The notes beneath the pieces were generated by a model that had not been told where the DNA came from, made no database searches, and was given only the letters and a program-made list of their open reading frames with translations. Shown here in pieces: positions 24,490 to 36,379 of a stretch of 64,000 nt of DNA. Source of the stretch: Glandiceps talaboti (lineage: Eukaryota > Hemichordata > Enteropneusta > Spengelidae); assembly GCF_964340395.1 (NCBI RefSeq), contig NC_135554.1, positions 9,011,975-9,075,974 on the forward strand, in the 5' to 3' direction. Every line of letters begins with the position of its first letter. Within the stretch, counting starts at the first letter, position 1. A program made the position numbers and the translations under genes.

Positions 24490-26385
24490 AACCCGCATAA
24501 CATTGCTATTACTTGTAGTTCTCTGCAGTCAGCCTTTCTAACGGCACCTTATTATCCATCATGGCAGCTCAAACTCTCTATTCCACGATAGCTGTCATGG
24601 CTACTCAGTTTTCAACAACTTCTGCCGGAATTGCATCCTTTCATATGGCACCTTGACACCTGGCCAAAAACTCTATCTTCTAGTATTACTGTTGCCCGAC
24701 ACTCCAGGAACATCGATCTTCACCTAACGATGGCGCTCTCCGTTGTTGCCTGTATAATGGGCGACAATGTCTGTGTCGATTGCAAATGCATTCTCTCGAC
24801 CAAGTAATTTCTCCCGACCAAGCGCATGAAAAATAATTATAAATAAAATTCATCTAAAAAATATGGGCATTATAACAATATGTGGTTAGTCATCAGCACA
24901 GGTGAACAAATTGGACCTTTCACATCGTTACCATGCATTAGAGACTAATTAAATATCGCGTATTTATTTATTTATTTTTTCACCTTTGCATCGGTACAAA
25001 AAGAACTATAAAATAGAATAAAATATAGACAGCGAACAAGTACACATGACAATACAAAATCAAACAAAATCAACATGGAACAGAAATGGCACAAACACCC
25101 ATGTAGGTGATTAATACCAACCAATCGTTCTCACTAACGAAGAGGTATGGCGACGTTTGTAGAGAACCAAAACCAACAAGACCCTGGGTTCTGATTTAAT
25201 AAAACCCATCATTTTGAAATAATCCCCTGGACACAATGAGTGTATACTAGTATATGTACCATAATTAACCAGTCTCTTTAAGTGTAATATATCGTCAATA
25301 CGTAAGACGTCATCATGCATAGTGTCTGTCACAGCGAATGGTTATGAACGATTATGCTAAGTAGCACTGCTCTTTTTTACAAGGGTGGAAAGGTAGCAAG
25401 TAACCCGACAATGCTAAAAACAAAATGTCATGTTACCTGAGAGGGAACAGGAAATGGGGGAGTGGCGTTGTAGAAATATGTGTTCACCCACACATTGAAA
25501 TTGTACCTTGTAGAAACCTGTTAAAACATGAAATTGGAAATGTCATAATATGACGTGAACTCGTACGATCTCATGAAATGATGTTGATGTATTTATTTCA
25601 TCGAACACTGTCAAAGTGATACCAAGATTAACACGGAGATGATCAAATGTTTAAAATTAATTCGTGATACATGTTGTTATTCATCCTCATCGAACCGGTT
25701 ACAATTACCTCATAAAAAACTAAGTTGTTTATTTATGATTAATAAAATCAGAGAGCGTTACTATGGAAACAAAAATGCAATTATGGAATAGAGTATTGAA
25801 TTGGGTTTTAACATTTATGGACATTTTGAGTGACCAATGTATCTTGTATTTTCCTTATAAAATACACTGTCGTAAGCATTTGGTCTTAGACTATAAAATA
25901 TAAATACCATGGGGCGTCGCTCACACACTCGTCAAACACGAGGAATAAAAAAAAGTGTTAAAAAAATTCAATGTGTAAATATATTATTATGCTAGCCTAC
26001 TAAGTAAGTGTTCTGTCAGTTACTAATAGTGCTCAGATTAATTTTACTAAATATTAAACCAAATGTCACTTTTTATTTTTAAAACCAAATTGACACACAA
26101 GCTAAAGACCTTGTAGTTGCGTCTTTAAAGAATAACTGTGATTCAATCAAATCGAAGAGACATCATGAATTCATTGTCTATAAAAAGAATGTGTGTTGTC
26201 AACATATTTTAAAGGTAATGTTATATTCAGTAAAAGGCCGACTTGAATTAATTAATTCGATACATGAATTAGAATGATACCGGAACTAGTTCCAGACATG
26301 AACTGAATCTCAATCAGGCCACTAGACAAGCAAAGAATAGTGCATTGGTACGAATGCTCTTTTAAGAACCACATTACAGATATGC
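24490..26385. other. no supported gene
   Basis: AT-rich non-coding sequence leading into the minisatellite. No repeat partner or domain was recognised. Confidence 0.4.
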
Positions 26386-26452
26386 GAGTGAGTGAGTGAG
26401 TGAGTGAGTGAGTGAGTGAGTGGGTGGGTGGGTGAGTGAGTGAGTGAGTGAG
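26386..26452. repeat. (GAGT)n tetranucleotide array
   Basis: Uninterrupted GAGT units with a short GGGT variant block in the middle, directly abutting the 33-bp minisatellite. Confidence 0.97.
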
Positions 26453-29400
26453 TTATTTATAGTGACTGAAATCAACACAGAACTGTTATCTATGCTGACT
26501 GAAATCAACACAGAACTGTTATCTATAGTGACTGAAACCAACACAGAACTGTTATCTATAGTGACTGAAATCAAAACTTAACTGTTATCTATAGTGACTG
26601 AAATCAACACTGAACTGTTATCTATAGTGACTGAAATCAACACAGAACTGTTATCTATAGTGACTGTAATCAACACAGAACTGTTATCTATAGTGACTGT
26701 AATCAACACAGAACTGTTATCTAATAGTGACTGGAACCAACACAGAACTGTTATTTATAGTGACTGAAACCAACACAGAACAGTTATCTATAGTGACTGA
26801 AATCAACACAGAACTGTTATCTATGGTGACTGTAATCAACACTGAACTGTTATCTATAGTGACTGAAACCAACACAGAACTGTTATCTATAATGACTGAA
26901 ACCAACACTGAACTGTTATCTATAGTGACTGAAACCAACACTGAACTGTTATTTATAGTGACTGAAACCAACATTGAACTGTTATCTATAGTGACTGAAA
27001 CCAACACAGAACTGTTATCTATAGTGACTGAAATAAACACAGAACTGTTATCTATGGTGACTGAAACCAACACTGAACTGTTATCTATAGTGACTGAAAC
27101 CAACACAGAACAGTTATCTATAGTGACTGAAACCAACATAGAACTGTTATCTATAGTGACTGGAACCAACACAGAACTGTTATCTATAGTGACTGAAACC
27201 AACATAGAACTATTACCTATAGTGACTGAAACCTACACACAACTATTATCTATAGTGACTGTAATCAACACAGAACTGTTATCTATAGTGACTGGAACCA
27301 ACACAGAACTGTTATCTATAGTGACTGAAACCAACACAGAACTGTTATCTATAGTGACTGAAATCAACACAGAACTGTTATCTATAGTGACTGAAATAAA
27401 CACAGAACTGTTATCTATGGTGACTGAAACCAACACAGAACTGTTATCTATAGTGACTGAAACCAACACAGAACTGTTATCTATGGTGACTGAAACCAAC
27501 ACAGAACTGTTATCTATAGTGACTAAAATCAACACAGAACTGTTATCTATAGTGACTGAAATCAACACTGAACTGTTATCTATAGTGACTGAAATAAACA
27601 CAGAACTGTTATCTATGGTGACTGAAACCAACACAGAACTGTTATCTATAGTGACTGAAACCAACACAGAACTGTTATCTATGGTGACTGAAACCAACAC
27701 AGAACTGTTATCTATAGTGACTAAAATCAACACAGAACTGTTATCTATAGTGACTGAAATAAACACAGAACTGTTATTTATAGTGACTGAAACCAACACT
27801 GAACTGTTATCTATAGTGACTGAAATCAACACAGAACTGTTATCTATAGTGACTGAAACCAACACTGAGCTGTTATCTATAGTGACTGAAACCAACACTG
27901 AACTGTTATTTATAGTGACTGAAACCAACACTGAACTGTTATTTATAGTGACTGAAATCAACACAGAACTGTTATCTATGGTGACTGAAACCAACACTGA
28001 ACTGTTATCTATAGTGACTGAAATCAACACAGAACTGTTATCTATGGTGACTGAAACCAACACTGAACTGTTATCTATAGTGACTGAAATCAACACTGAA
28101 CTGTTATCTATAGTGACTGGAACCAACACAGAACAGTTATCTATAGTGACTGAAATCAACACAGAACTGTTATCTATGGTGACTGTAATCAACACTGAAC
28201 TGTTATCTATAGTGACTGAAACCAACACAGAACTGTTATCTATAGTGACTGTAATCAACACAGAACTGTTATCTATAGTGACTGGAACCAACACAGAACT
28301 GTTATCTATAGTGACTGTAATCAACACAGAACTGTTATCTATAGTGACTGGAACCAACACAGAACTGTTATTTATAGTGACTGAAACCAACATTGAACTG
28401 TTATCTATAGTGACTGAAACCAACACAGAACTGTTATCTATAGTGACTGAAATAAACACAGAACTGTTATCTATGGTGACTGAAACCAACACTGAACTGT
28501 TATCTATAGTGACTGAAACCAACACAGAACAGTTATCTATAGTGACTGAAACCAACATAGAACTGTTATCTATAGTGACTGGAACCAACACAGAACTGTT
28601 ATCTATAGTGACTGAAACCAACATAGAACTATTACCTATAGTGACTGAAACCTACACACAACTATTATCTATAGTGACTGTAATCAACACAGAACTGTTA
28701 TCTATAGTGACTGGAACCAACACAGAACTGTTATCTATAGTGACTGAAACCAACACAGAACTGTTATCTATAGTGACTGAAATCAACACAGAACTGTTAT
28801 CTATAGTGACTGAAATCAACACAGAACTGTTATCTATGGTGACTGAAACCAACACAGAACTGTTATCTATAGTGACTGAAATAAACACAGAACTGTTATC
28901 TATAGTGACTGAAATCAACACAGAACTGTTATCTATAGTGACTGAAACCAACACAGAACTGTTATCTATAGTGACTGAAACCAACACAGAACTGTTATCT
29001 ATAGTGACTGAAATCAACACAGAACTGTTATCTATAGTGACTGAAACCAACACTGAACTGTTATCTATAGTGACTGAAACCAACACAGAACTGTTATCTA
29101 TAGTGACTGAAATCAACACAGAACTGTTATCTATAGTGACTGAAATCAACACAGAACTGTTATCTATGGTGACTGAAACCAACACAGAACTGTTATCTAT
29201 AGTGACTGAAATAAACACAGAACTGTTATCTATAGTGACTGAAATCAACACAGAACTGTTATCTATAGTGACTGAAATCAACACAGAACTGTTATCTATA
29301 GAGACTGAAACCAACACAGAACTGTTATCTATAGTGACTGAAATCAACACAGAACTGTTATCTATAGTGACTGAAACCAACACTGAACTGTTATCTATAG

Positions 29401-30356
29401 TGACTGAAATAAACACAGAACTGTTATCTATAGTGACTGAAACCAACACTGAACTGTTATCTATAGTGACTGAAACCAACACAGAACTGTTATCTATAGT
29501 GACTGAAATAAACACAGAACTGTTATCTATAGTGACTGAAACCAACACTGAACTGTTATCTATAGTGACTGAAACCAACAAAGAACTGTTATCTATAGTG
29601 ACTGAAATCAACACAGAACTGTTATCTATGGTGACTGTAATCAACACTGAACTGTTATCTATAGTGACTGTAATCAACACAGAACTGTTATCTATAGTGA
29701 CTGAAATCAACACAGAACTGTTATCTATGGTGACTGAAACCAACACTGAACTGTTATCTATAGTGACTGAAACCAACACAGAACTGTTATCTATAGTGAC
29801 TGAAATAAACACAGAACTGTTATCTATAGTGACTGAAACCAACACTGAACTGTTATCTATAGTGACTGTAATCAACACAGAACTGTTATCTATAGTGACT
29901 GAAATCAACACAGAACTGTTATCTATAGTGACTGAAACCAACACTGAACTGTTATCTATAGTGACTGAAACCAACACTGAACTGTTATTTATAGTGACTG
30001 AAATCAACACAGAACTGTTAACTATAGTGACTGAAATCAACACAGAACTGTTATCTATAGTGACTGAAACCAACACAGAACTGTTACCTATAGTGACTGA
30101 AATCAACACAGAACTGTTAACTATAGTGACTGAAATCAACACAGAACTGTTATCTATAGTGACTGAAACCAACACGGAACTGTTATCTATAGTGACTGAA
30201 ATCAACACTGATCTGTTATCTATAGTGACTGAAATCAACACTGATCTGTTATCTATAGTGACTGAAATCAACACAGAATTGTTATCTATAGTGACTGAAA
30301 CCAACACAGAACTATTATCTATAGTGACTGAAACCAGCACAACTATTATCTATAGA
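26453..30356. repeat. 33-bp minisatellite, about 118 units, with higher-order duplication
   Basis: The unit is ATAGTGACTGAAAYCAACAC then WGAACTGTTATCT (33 bp). Variation is concentrated at a few positions (AAA/TAA/GGA; ACC/ATC/ATA; CACA/CACT). A single extra A at 26717-26720 shifts the phase, so about 8 units lie before it and about 110 after it in one unbroken phase. Because 33 is divisible by 3 and the unit lacks stops in one frame of each strand, it creates a 1210-codon frame on plus and 162-, 463- and 562-codon frames on minus. A distinctive run of variants (27040-27310, including the CCTACACACAACTATTA unit) recurs exactly 1419 bp (43 units) later. I treat it as non-coding satellite. Confidence 0.95.
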
Positions 30357-30479
30357 TAAGAAATTGAAATTATGAAAACTACAGAGAAAGAAAGATAGTC
30401 AAACAAAAGGAACTAAAAAGAACAATGTATATACTTACGAAGATATTTCTGTTTAGAATGTTGCTGTAAGTTGTGCAAA

Positions 30480-30725
30480 ATTTGCTTTGGTTCATACTGT
30501 TCTAAATGTTGGGATATAAAATCATCTCCCCTATGGCATACGTTCCTAGTACTGAGACATAATGCGAGAGATCTGATTTATTGTGAATGTAGTCTGTGCT
30601 CGCCTTTAAATTCAACTTTTCATCTAAAATGTTTGCTAAATATCTACATTCAGTCACACGTCCTACTTTATCTTTGTTAATACAAATATCGTCCAAGTGA
30701 AATCCTAATCTATCCAGAAATGATG
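30480..30725 (-). pseudogene. LINE reverse-transcriptase C-terminal fragment (weak)
   Basis: The minus frame reads DICINKDKVGRVTECRYL, then ILDEKLNLKASTDYIHNK. This resembles the region after the catalytic box in many LINE RTs (KYLG-x2-LDEKL-x-W-x2-HI). No catalytic motif is present and the fragment fuses upstream into the dispersed block (30690-30965). Confidence 0.4.
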
Positions 30726-30965
30726 TGATTCGTGTTTTGACGTGATTTCAAACCATGAATACGTGTTTAAGAAATCAACATTTAAAATTACATGTTACTT
30801 AGGAATTTAGTGTTTAGGGTGTTGATATCGAAATTCGAACATTCATTTTTTGAAACGCAATCAAAATCAAACCACTAACAACGTTTCACGTTTCGACGTT
30901 TACTGGAAAGTTAGGGGGCACCTTTTACTCGTACTATCTGAAGTTTCTTAAAGTTTGCAGTTTGG
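30690..30965 (-). repeat. duplicated block, inverted partial copy C
   Basis: The reverse complement matches 34410-34830: GAATGTTCGAATTTCGATAT, TTACATGT, TTGATTTCTTAAACACGTAT, then CTGGATAGATTAGGATTTCA and TGGACG. Copy C is contiguous at the point where copy B holds the SINE (34531-34752). It therefore records the empty site. Confidence 0.7.
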
Positions 30966-31514
30966 CGCCTTGTTTATTTAAAATAATATGAAAGCAAAGA
31001 TCAAAGTGAAAACAACAAGAAACATATACCGTCCGAACATGAACATATCCTGTTGGACGTCCTAAATGTACAAATAAATTTAATTTGTAATAATCCATGT
31101 CTACAGCAGGACCTTATTTCAGGCGCATATTGACTGACTGACACCATCCATATCCATCCATCCATCTATCCATCCATAGAGTGACGGTTTTTTGTACATT
31201 AGAAAATAATTATTTTAGATATTGAGTTATTGTCAGCGTTATTGTTAAAAATAATCAAATGTATTTTTGTGATGTCATTCCGGCAGTGTTATTCGTTTAA
31301 ATATGTTTTGTGTCGTGTGACCTAGACGGAAATTCGAACATTCCTATTACAACCTAGAAAAGAATACCTTTTCTCATAACTAATCAGCACAAAAAACACC
31401 ACCCCTTTCCAGCACATCATTGCTGAATCGACCTAACATTACGTTTGTGTAATAACTGTTAACGAAAGCAAGGTTGCCGTGTCGCTGGACTTCTCTGTGC
31501 GATCGACCTGTTAA

Positions 31515-33760
31515 CAGGGCCGTAGCCTGACCAAATTGCCAAGGGGGGCAGCACTTTGTCTTGGTGCAATCATACATTTTAAAATTTAGAAAGGTGCTAA
31601 TTTACATAAATTTGCATACAATTTACATAATATCTATTTTAGCACACGCAATTAAATATCATATGTAAGGAGAGAAAAAATAAAAAATGCTGGTCAACGG
31701 GTAACCTAACCCATCACATTGGGTAGGTAGGTCGATTTCATTTTTTCACAATGCTTGACAAGAATAATACAAACCATATATAATGTTAGCAAAATATTTC
31801 AGGTCGAGTTTAGATAGAACTTATTCAGTCATCTTGATACTATCTCATGCAATCTGTCCGCATAGCTACAGTTAGGAAATGTACACAATTTACGGTTAAA
31901 TAAATGGTGTAGTTCCTCTCACTCTCTCTTCTTAAAAATGACAAGCCCGCCAAATGAAACTCAAGCATTATTTTAGCCACCTCTTCTGATATAAAATCAT
32001 ATATATGGTACAATGATGCATAAGAGATAGCCAACTACAATAATACTCCGAACGAGATTAATTTACAAAGGATGTGGATTGCACATGCATAAAGAGATGT
32101 CTCTAATTTGCTCTACCTTTACAGGGAGGTACTTAGCCAGACACATTCCATCTTGTTTTGGGGAAAGACAATTATCACGTGCACCTTGATTGCTACTGAT
32201 TGGAAGGAGACAACTCCAAGGGTGAACAAAAAATTAAAAAAAGACAGTGTAGGAGCCCATTTAGAGGCATAAAGTATCAAACCATAGACATAATTTAAAG
32301 TCTTCCAATGCATGAATATGGTAACAAAATACCAGAATTGAAACAATTATGCTATGTATTACATATTATCTGGAAGTGTATTTTGTTGTGGCTAAGCTGA
32401 AAGATATTATGCGGATGTGCACTTTGTAGATGACTTCTCCTGAAGTTTAATTTCGTTCCAAAAAATCCAAAAGCAAAACATTTCAAAACATTCAGACTTT
32501 TGATGGCCCAATGACTGCTAAACCCACTGCAATGGTGGTAAACTTTTGTTCAATTCGTTTGAGTGCACATTGGACATGCAACAGCTTAATTTAATCCCAA
32601 TTCATGCTTGTATGCATCAGCAGAGCCAAGTAAACCACTGTATAAGATATAATATAATTTGAAATAGACTCAAATGTGTATTGTGTATATGAACTATTGC
32701 AATATCCTTAATTTTGAAAAAAAATGCAAGCCCGCAAGAGGATATATTGCCCATCACCAGAAAAAATATATGAGTAGGTTGAACAGCTTTTTCATTTTTT
32801 TTCTGGCCGAATGTCGTATCTTTCAAAGTAGTTGCCGAAAAGATGTCACATTCAAAGAATAAAAATGGATTTTGTTTTCTCAAATAAGTAACACAACAAA
32901 ATAATCATTTTCTTTTAATACCCAACTCCTGAAACCTTTATGGCCGCGTTTATGTTGGAACTCAAGGGGTGAACTCAGTTGATTCTCCTTGTCATCATTA
33001 TAATGGAAATGGAAGTTTGATTTTGATGTCGAAGGTACAGCTCTGTTTACAAATTTAGGGCCATACTTTCCATAGCAAATTGTCGCTTCAAAATGAATTG
33101 GAGAATAACGGTAGTGTCAGTGTGTAGTGAGATAATTATATCAAACATTTTAACCAAAGACAACGTCGAATACACTTATTGAAAGTGGATCTTTAAATAG
33201 TTGATCTTAAACTGCGTACCTAGTTCAATAGTTTTTCAGGGCCACCAAATATTCCAAAAAGAGATCTGCCGTTTTATCAGTATGAACTCTTTAAATACAA
33301 GATCGAGCACACCTTCGAAGTCACTGCATACAGCATAGCAGGCGACCTCACGTTGAACGGCCTTTTCCGTCTTTTTTGAGTTCCACTCGCTGACATTATA
33401 ATTGCGACTTGCTATCTTCAAATGAAGGAGACCTTCAAGACTACTGTTACTCGAGGAAAATGCACAGTGCATGTGCGCACTTCTTTTAATTTGCTGCAAA
33501 AAGTTACAATGTTTAACTGGACACATTTTAGTCAAAGTAAAGCCACCGTACAATAGAGATATAAGATACATAATAGCGAGGAGTCAGTGTACAGTCAATA
33601 GTGACCCATCAATTTAAATCGCGCATGCTAGGAATCGTCACGTAGCTAACGATTTTTACTAACATCGCTATGTATTCAAAAAGTAGCTTTTTCCTTTCTT
33701 TTTTTCCCCAAAATCTCAGGGGGGCAGCTGCCCCCCTTGCCCCCGCAGGCTACGGTACTG
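31515..33760. mobile_element. 2.25-kb TIR transposon with GTTAA target duplication
   Basis: The left end is CAGGGCCGTAGCCTG, then CCAAGGGGGGCAG further in. The right end is the inverse (CTGCCCCCCTTGCCCCCGCA, GGCTACGGTACTG). GTTAA flanks both sides (31510-31514 and 33761-33765), so the TSD is GTTAA or TTAA. CAG...CTG ends suggest a hAT-like element, while a TTAA site would suggest piggyBac/Kolobok; I cannot decide. Internal frames are at most 111 codons, so it is non-autonomous. A reverse-oriented fragment of the same family lies at 40298-40530. Copy A of the host block lacks the insertion. Confidence 0.85.
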
Positions 33761-34530
33761 GTTAAGGCTGTTAGTACTACGAGCTTAGAACACATACTAA
33801 GTCTAATAGACTTGACACAGTGTAGCGAACGATCAAATTTTATTACAATACGTTTAACCCTTGGTTGAAACTAAGTCATTCGCCAGCTAGTAATTAGTAT
33901 TCAGTTCTTATCCTAAATCGCACAGATCAGTCTGTGATGTTAGACTTCATAAGGCTGAGCAGCAAAGCTGACGATGCAAATTCGCATCGACAGGGAGGTT
34001 TTCGAATTGAAAGTGACACGTGTCGGCTGGTAAAACGCACGACAAGACATCCACTTGTGGAAGAAAATACGTTACGGTGAAATCAGACAGGTCTTGTAGC
34101 AGGAGGACGCTATTTTCACAAGCATAGAACTTTTGCAAGATGGAAAACTTATGAAGAATATTATTAAACCAGTATTCTGACATAGTTTATTATATCCTAG
34201 GTGTGATTACGTCGTACTCAACCTGGACGGTTTTCTATCGATTTATCGTGCCACGTCATACCCGATGATCGACGGGATATTAAAGAAGACGTTGTTTGGT
34301 TCGCTTCCCTGTGATCTCTCTTTGATTCGAGCCTAGTGGCACAAATGTTGCAATAATGTAGCGATAAAATGTGCCCCCCCCCTATCAGCTCAAGAAAGTG
34401 AAACTTTGTTCATGTTTTGATTTGCGATGAGCTTCGAAATATGAATGTTCAAAAATTGATATCAACATCCAAAAAACAACTTCGAAATTACATGTATTTC
34501 TAAATATTGATTCTTAAAAAAACGTATTTG

Positions 34531-34752
34531 GGTTGTCGGTGGCCGAGTGGCTAAACCACTTGCCTGTTATCACTGTGGTCAGGGTTCGAACCCCATTCAG
34601 GGTTCGATTAAATTTACCACGCTGTAAGTAAGAAGAGTGTCGTTCAGTTTGACTCTACCGAACAACGCAGGTTTTCCCCGGGTACATTAACACTGAACCC
34701 ATGAGGGATGGCCCTCACTGGACTTCTTGGGAGACAAGTTTTTATATACTTA
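34531..34752 (+). mobile_element. tRNA-derived SINE
   Basis: The head has an A box TGGCCGAGTGG (34540-34550) and a B box GGTTCGAACCC (34583-34593), spaced as in a tRNA gene with a Leu/Ser-like D-arm, followed by a non-tRNA body containing GCAGGTTTTCCCCGGGTAC and CCTCACTGGACTTCTTGGGA. It is inserted in copy B of the duplicated block at a site that is uninterrupted in copy C. Pol III transcription from the internal boxes is expected for this class. The tail is short and AT-rich. Confidence 0.85.
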
Positions 34753-35009
34753 AATACAGATTATTAAAATACGTCAAAAAACGAGTCATATCATCTCTGG
34801 ATAGATTAGGATTTCAATAGGACGTCGTTAGTCACGCATCAAAATAGTTTATTTTAATAATTAAACTTAAAGTAATACATAAAATAATACAATATAATAA
34901 CAAAAAAATGCAATAATTATTGTCATTTGTTAACAGATATATATAATAAGTCAATGAAATGTTTATTTAAAGTTGATGATTTTTATTTTAATTGTCATTT
35001 TTTTTATAG

Positions 35010-35304
35010 ATGTGTCAGCTAGATTACAGTATTTCGATACTTTAATGACGAATGCCGATGCCATGTCTGACTGTGAGAGTAGGAATATGATACTAGTGAA
35101 AGACACAGACATTGTCAAACATCAGGAGATTGCAGCCTTTTTGATGAATACCAACTACTTTACCACACATAATGGGGGCGGAGGTTGGATTGATGCAAAG
35201 GTTGATTGGGATGATGGTACAGTAACCACTAGTGATAATCAAATTCTGACCTATACACCCTTTGATGACACCCACAGCAGTGGTATATATTGTATATATA
35301 TGTA
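35010..35304 (+). CDS. C-type-lectin-like domain exon (N-terminal two-thirds of the fold)
   Basis: The exon is bounded by an acceptor with a long T-tract (TTTTTTTTATAG at 34998-35009) and a consensus donor GTAAGT at 35305. It encodes about 98 residues: an Ala-rich helix with the first conserved Cys (NADAMSDCESRNMILVKDTD), HQEIAAFL, then GGWIDAKVDWDDGTVTTSDN, LTYTPF and YCIYM, matching the CTLD order helix-Cys, G-x-L, WIG/WID, DG-x3-SD, L-Y, C-x-YM. The C-terminal part (WND and the last two Cys) should be on another exon and was not found. The exon ends phase 2, so its apparent TAG stop is split by the donor. Alternatively, an upstream ATG (34973) reads MMIFILIVIFFIDVSA, a signal-peptide-like leader formed by the T-tract. 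Confidence 0.65.
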
Positions 35305-35630
35305 GTAAGTATCACAAATGTAAATTGTTGATAAATACATTACATAGAATCAGTTCGCCTGTATCATTAATTCTAATCGTCACCATGGTGACAGTCAGTA
35401 TTAACATATACATACTTTAGTGTACTTACTAATTTGAATCATTTACAAGAATCTAAAAATATTACATACTAACAAATATACAGTATGTGAACAAAAATAG
35501 GTATTAAATAAATATATACTTATATACTAGCAAATTAATACAAAGGATATTAAATATAAAAGTTGTCATTTTGTGTATCTAACAAACGTGAAATATTTAC
35601 CTGTCAGTTGACTTTATAAACACTTCATCA

Positions 35631-35990
35631 TAAGGCGTAAAATGGTGTAGTTCCGATTACATTCAATTTTAAAATAGGTGGGGTAGGTAGATTCTTTTAT
35701 TTCATTTTTTCATATTTTTTTTCATGTGTGAGTGTCTAGTTCATGTTTTCCATTGTTTTCCAAATGGTCTTTGTGTTGTTTATTTCTTCCTATCAGATGT
35801 ACAGCCATTACAGACTGGAAGAATAATTTTATATTGTCTTCTTAAGTCTCTATATCAGTTTCCGCACCCACTATTTCTTGCGATTTTATTATTATTTTTC
35901 TCGAATACGTAAAATAAAAATTAGCGTCGGCGTGAAAAACTAGGTGGGGGTCGGGTAACTGGAACCAAAAAACAGTTTTTATTTGGCCTA
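35631..35990 (+). mobile_element. MITE family M1, copy 4
   Basis: Starts TAAGGCGTAAAATGGTGTAG then TTCCGATTACATTC; ends GGGTCGGGTAACTGGAACCA then TTTATTTGGCCTA. It lies about 330 bp downstream of the lectin-like exon and is the best-preserved pair of ends in the window. Confidence 0.8.
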
Positions 35991-36021
35991 ATTACTAGCA
36001 TATACAGAAGGCATATAATCA

Positions 36022-36151
36022 CGCACAAGCACACACGCAAACACACACAGAGAGACACACACAGACAGGCACACAGACACACAGACACACACACAGACAC
36101 ACACACACATACATACATACATACATACTCACACCCACACACACACACACA
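36022..36151. repeat. CA-rich compound microsatellite
   Basis: Degenerate ACAC/AGAC units with an internal (CATA)n run. The open frame on the minus strand across it is repeat translation. Confidence 0.95.
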
Positions 36152-36379
36152 TTACTACGTTAATGGTGCCGCGACATGTCAATGCGAGCTCTTGTTATTT
36201 TGTTCGTATTAGTATTTGTCGATAATTTTATGAATAGTACCCCAACATTTTACAGATATGATCGCGAACAGTTACTGCATATTGGGAAGAACGTTGGTGA
36301 GTTGCAGTTATAACCTAACCCAGTTTTCAATATAAATGAAACATTTTCCGACGCCACGGAAGGTAGCTGTACAGGTAGT

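Larger units (their letters stand above)
31355..34830 (+). repeat. duplicated block, copy B
   Basis: Homologous to 1786-3265 but expanded by two insertions: a 2.25-kb TIR transposon (31515-33760) and a SINE (34531-34752). The block ends at the shared GGACGTCGTTAGTCACGCA, about 180 bp before the lectin-like exon. No equivalent lectin exon follows copy A. Confidence 0.75.

Noticed and set aside
26453-30356. CRISPR-like regular repeats
   Set aside because: There are no unique spacers. The units are contiguous, and the surrounding sequence is eukaryotic.
26727-30359. A 1210-codon open frame and long opposite-strand frames read as repeat proteins
   Set aside because: They are a direct consequence of a 33-bp stop-free unit. 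There is no leader, splice or regulatory context, and both strands are equally open.
34531-34605. A functional tRNA gene
   Set aside because: A and B boxes are present, but the stems do not close into a full cloverleaf by eye and a SINE body follows.
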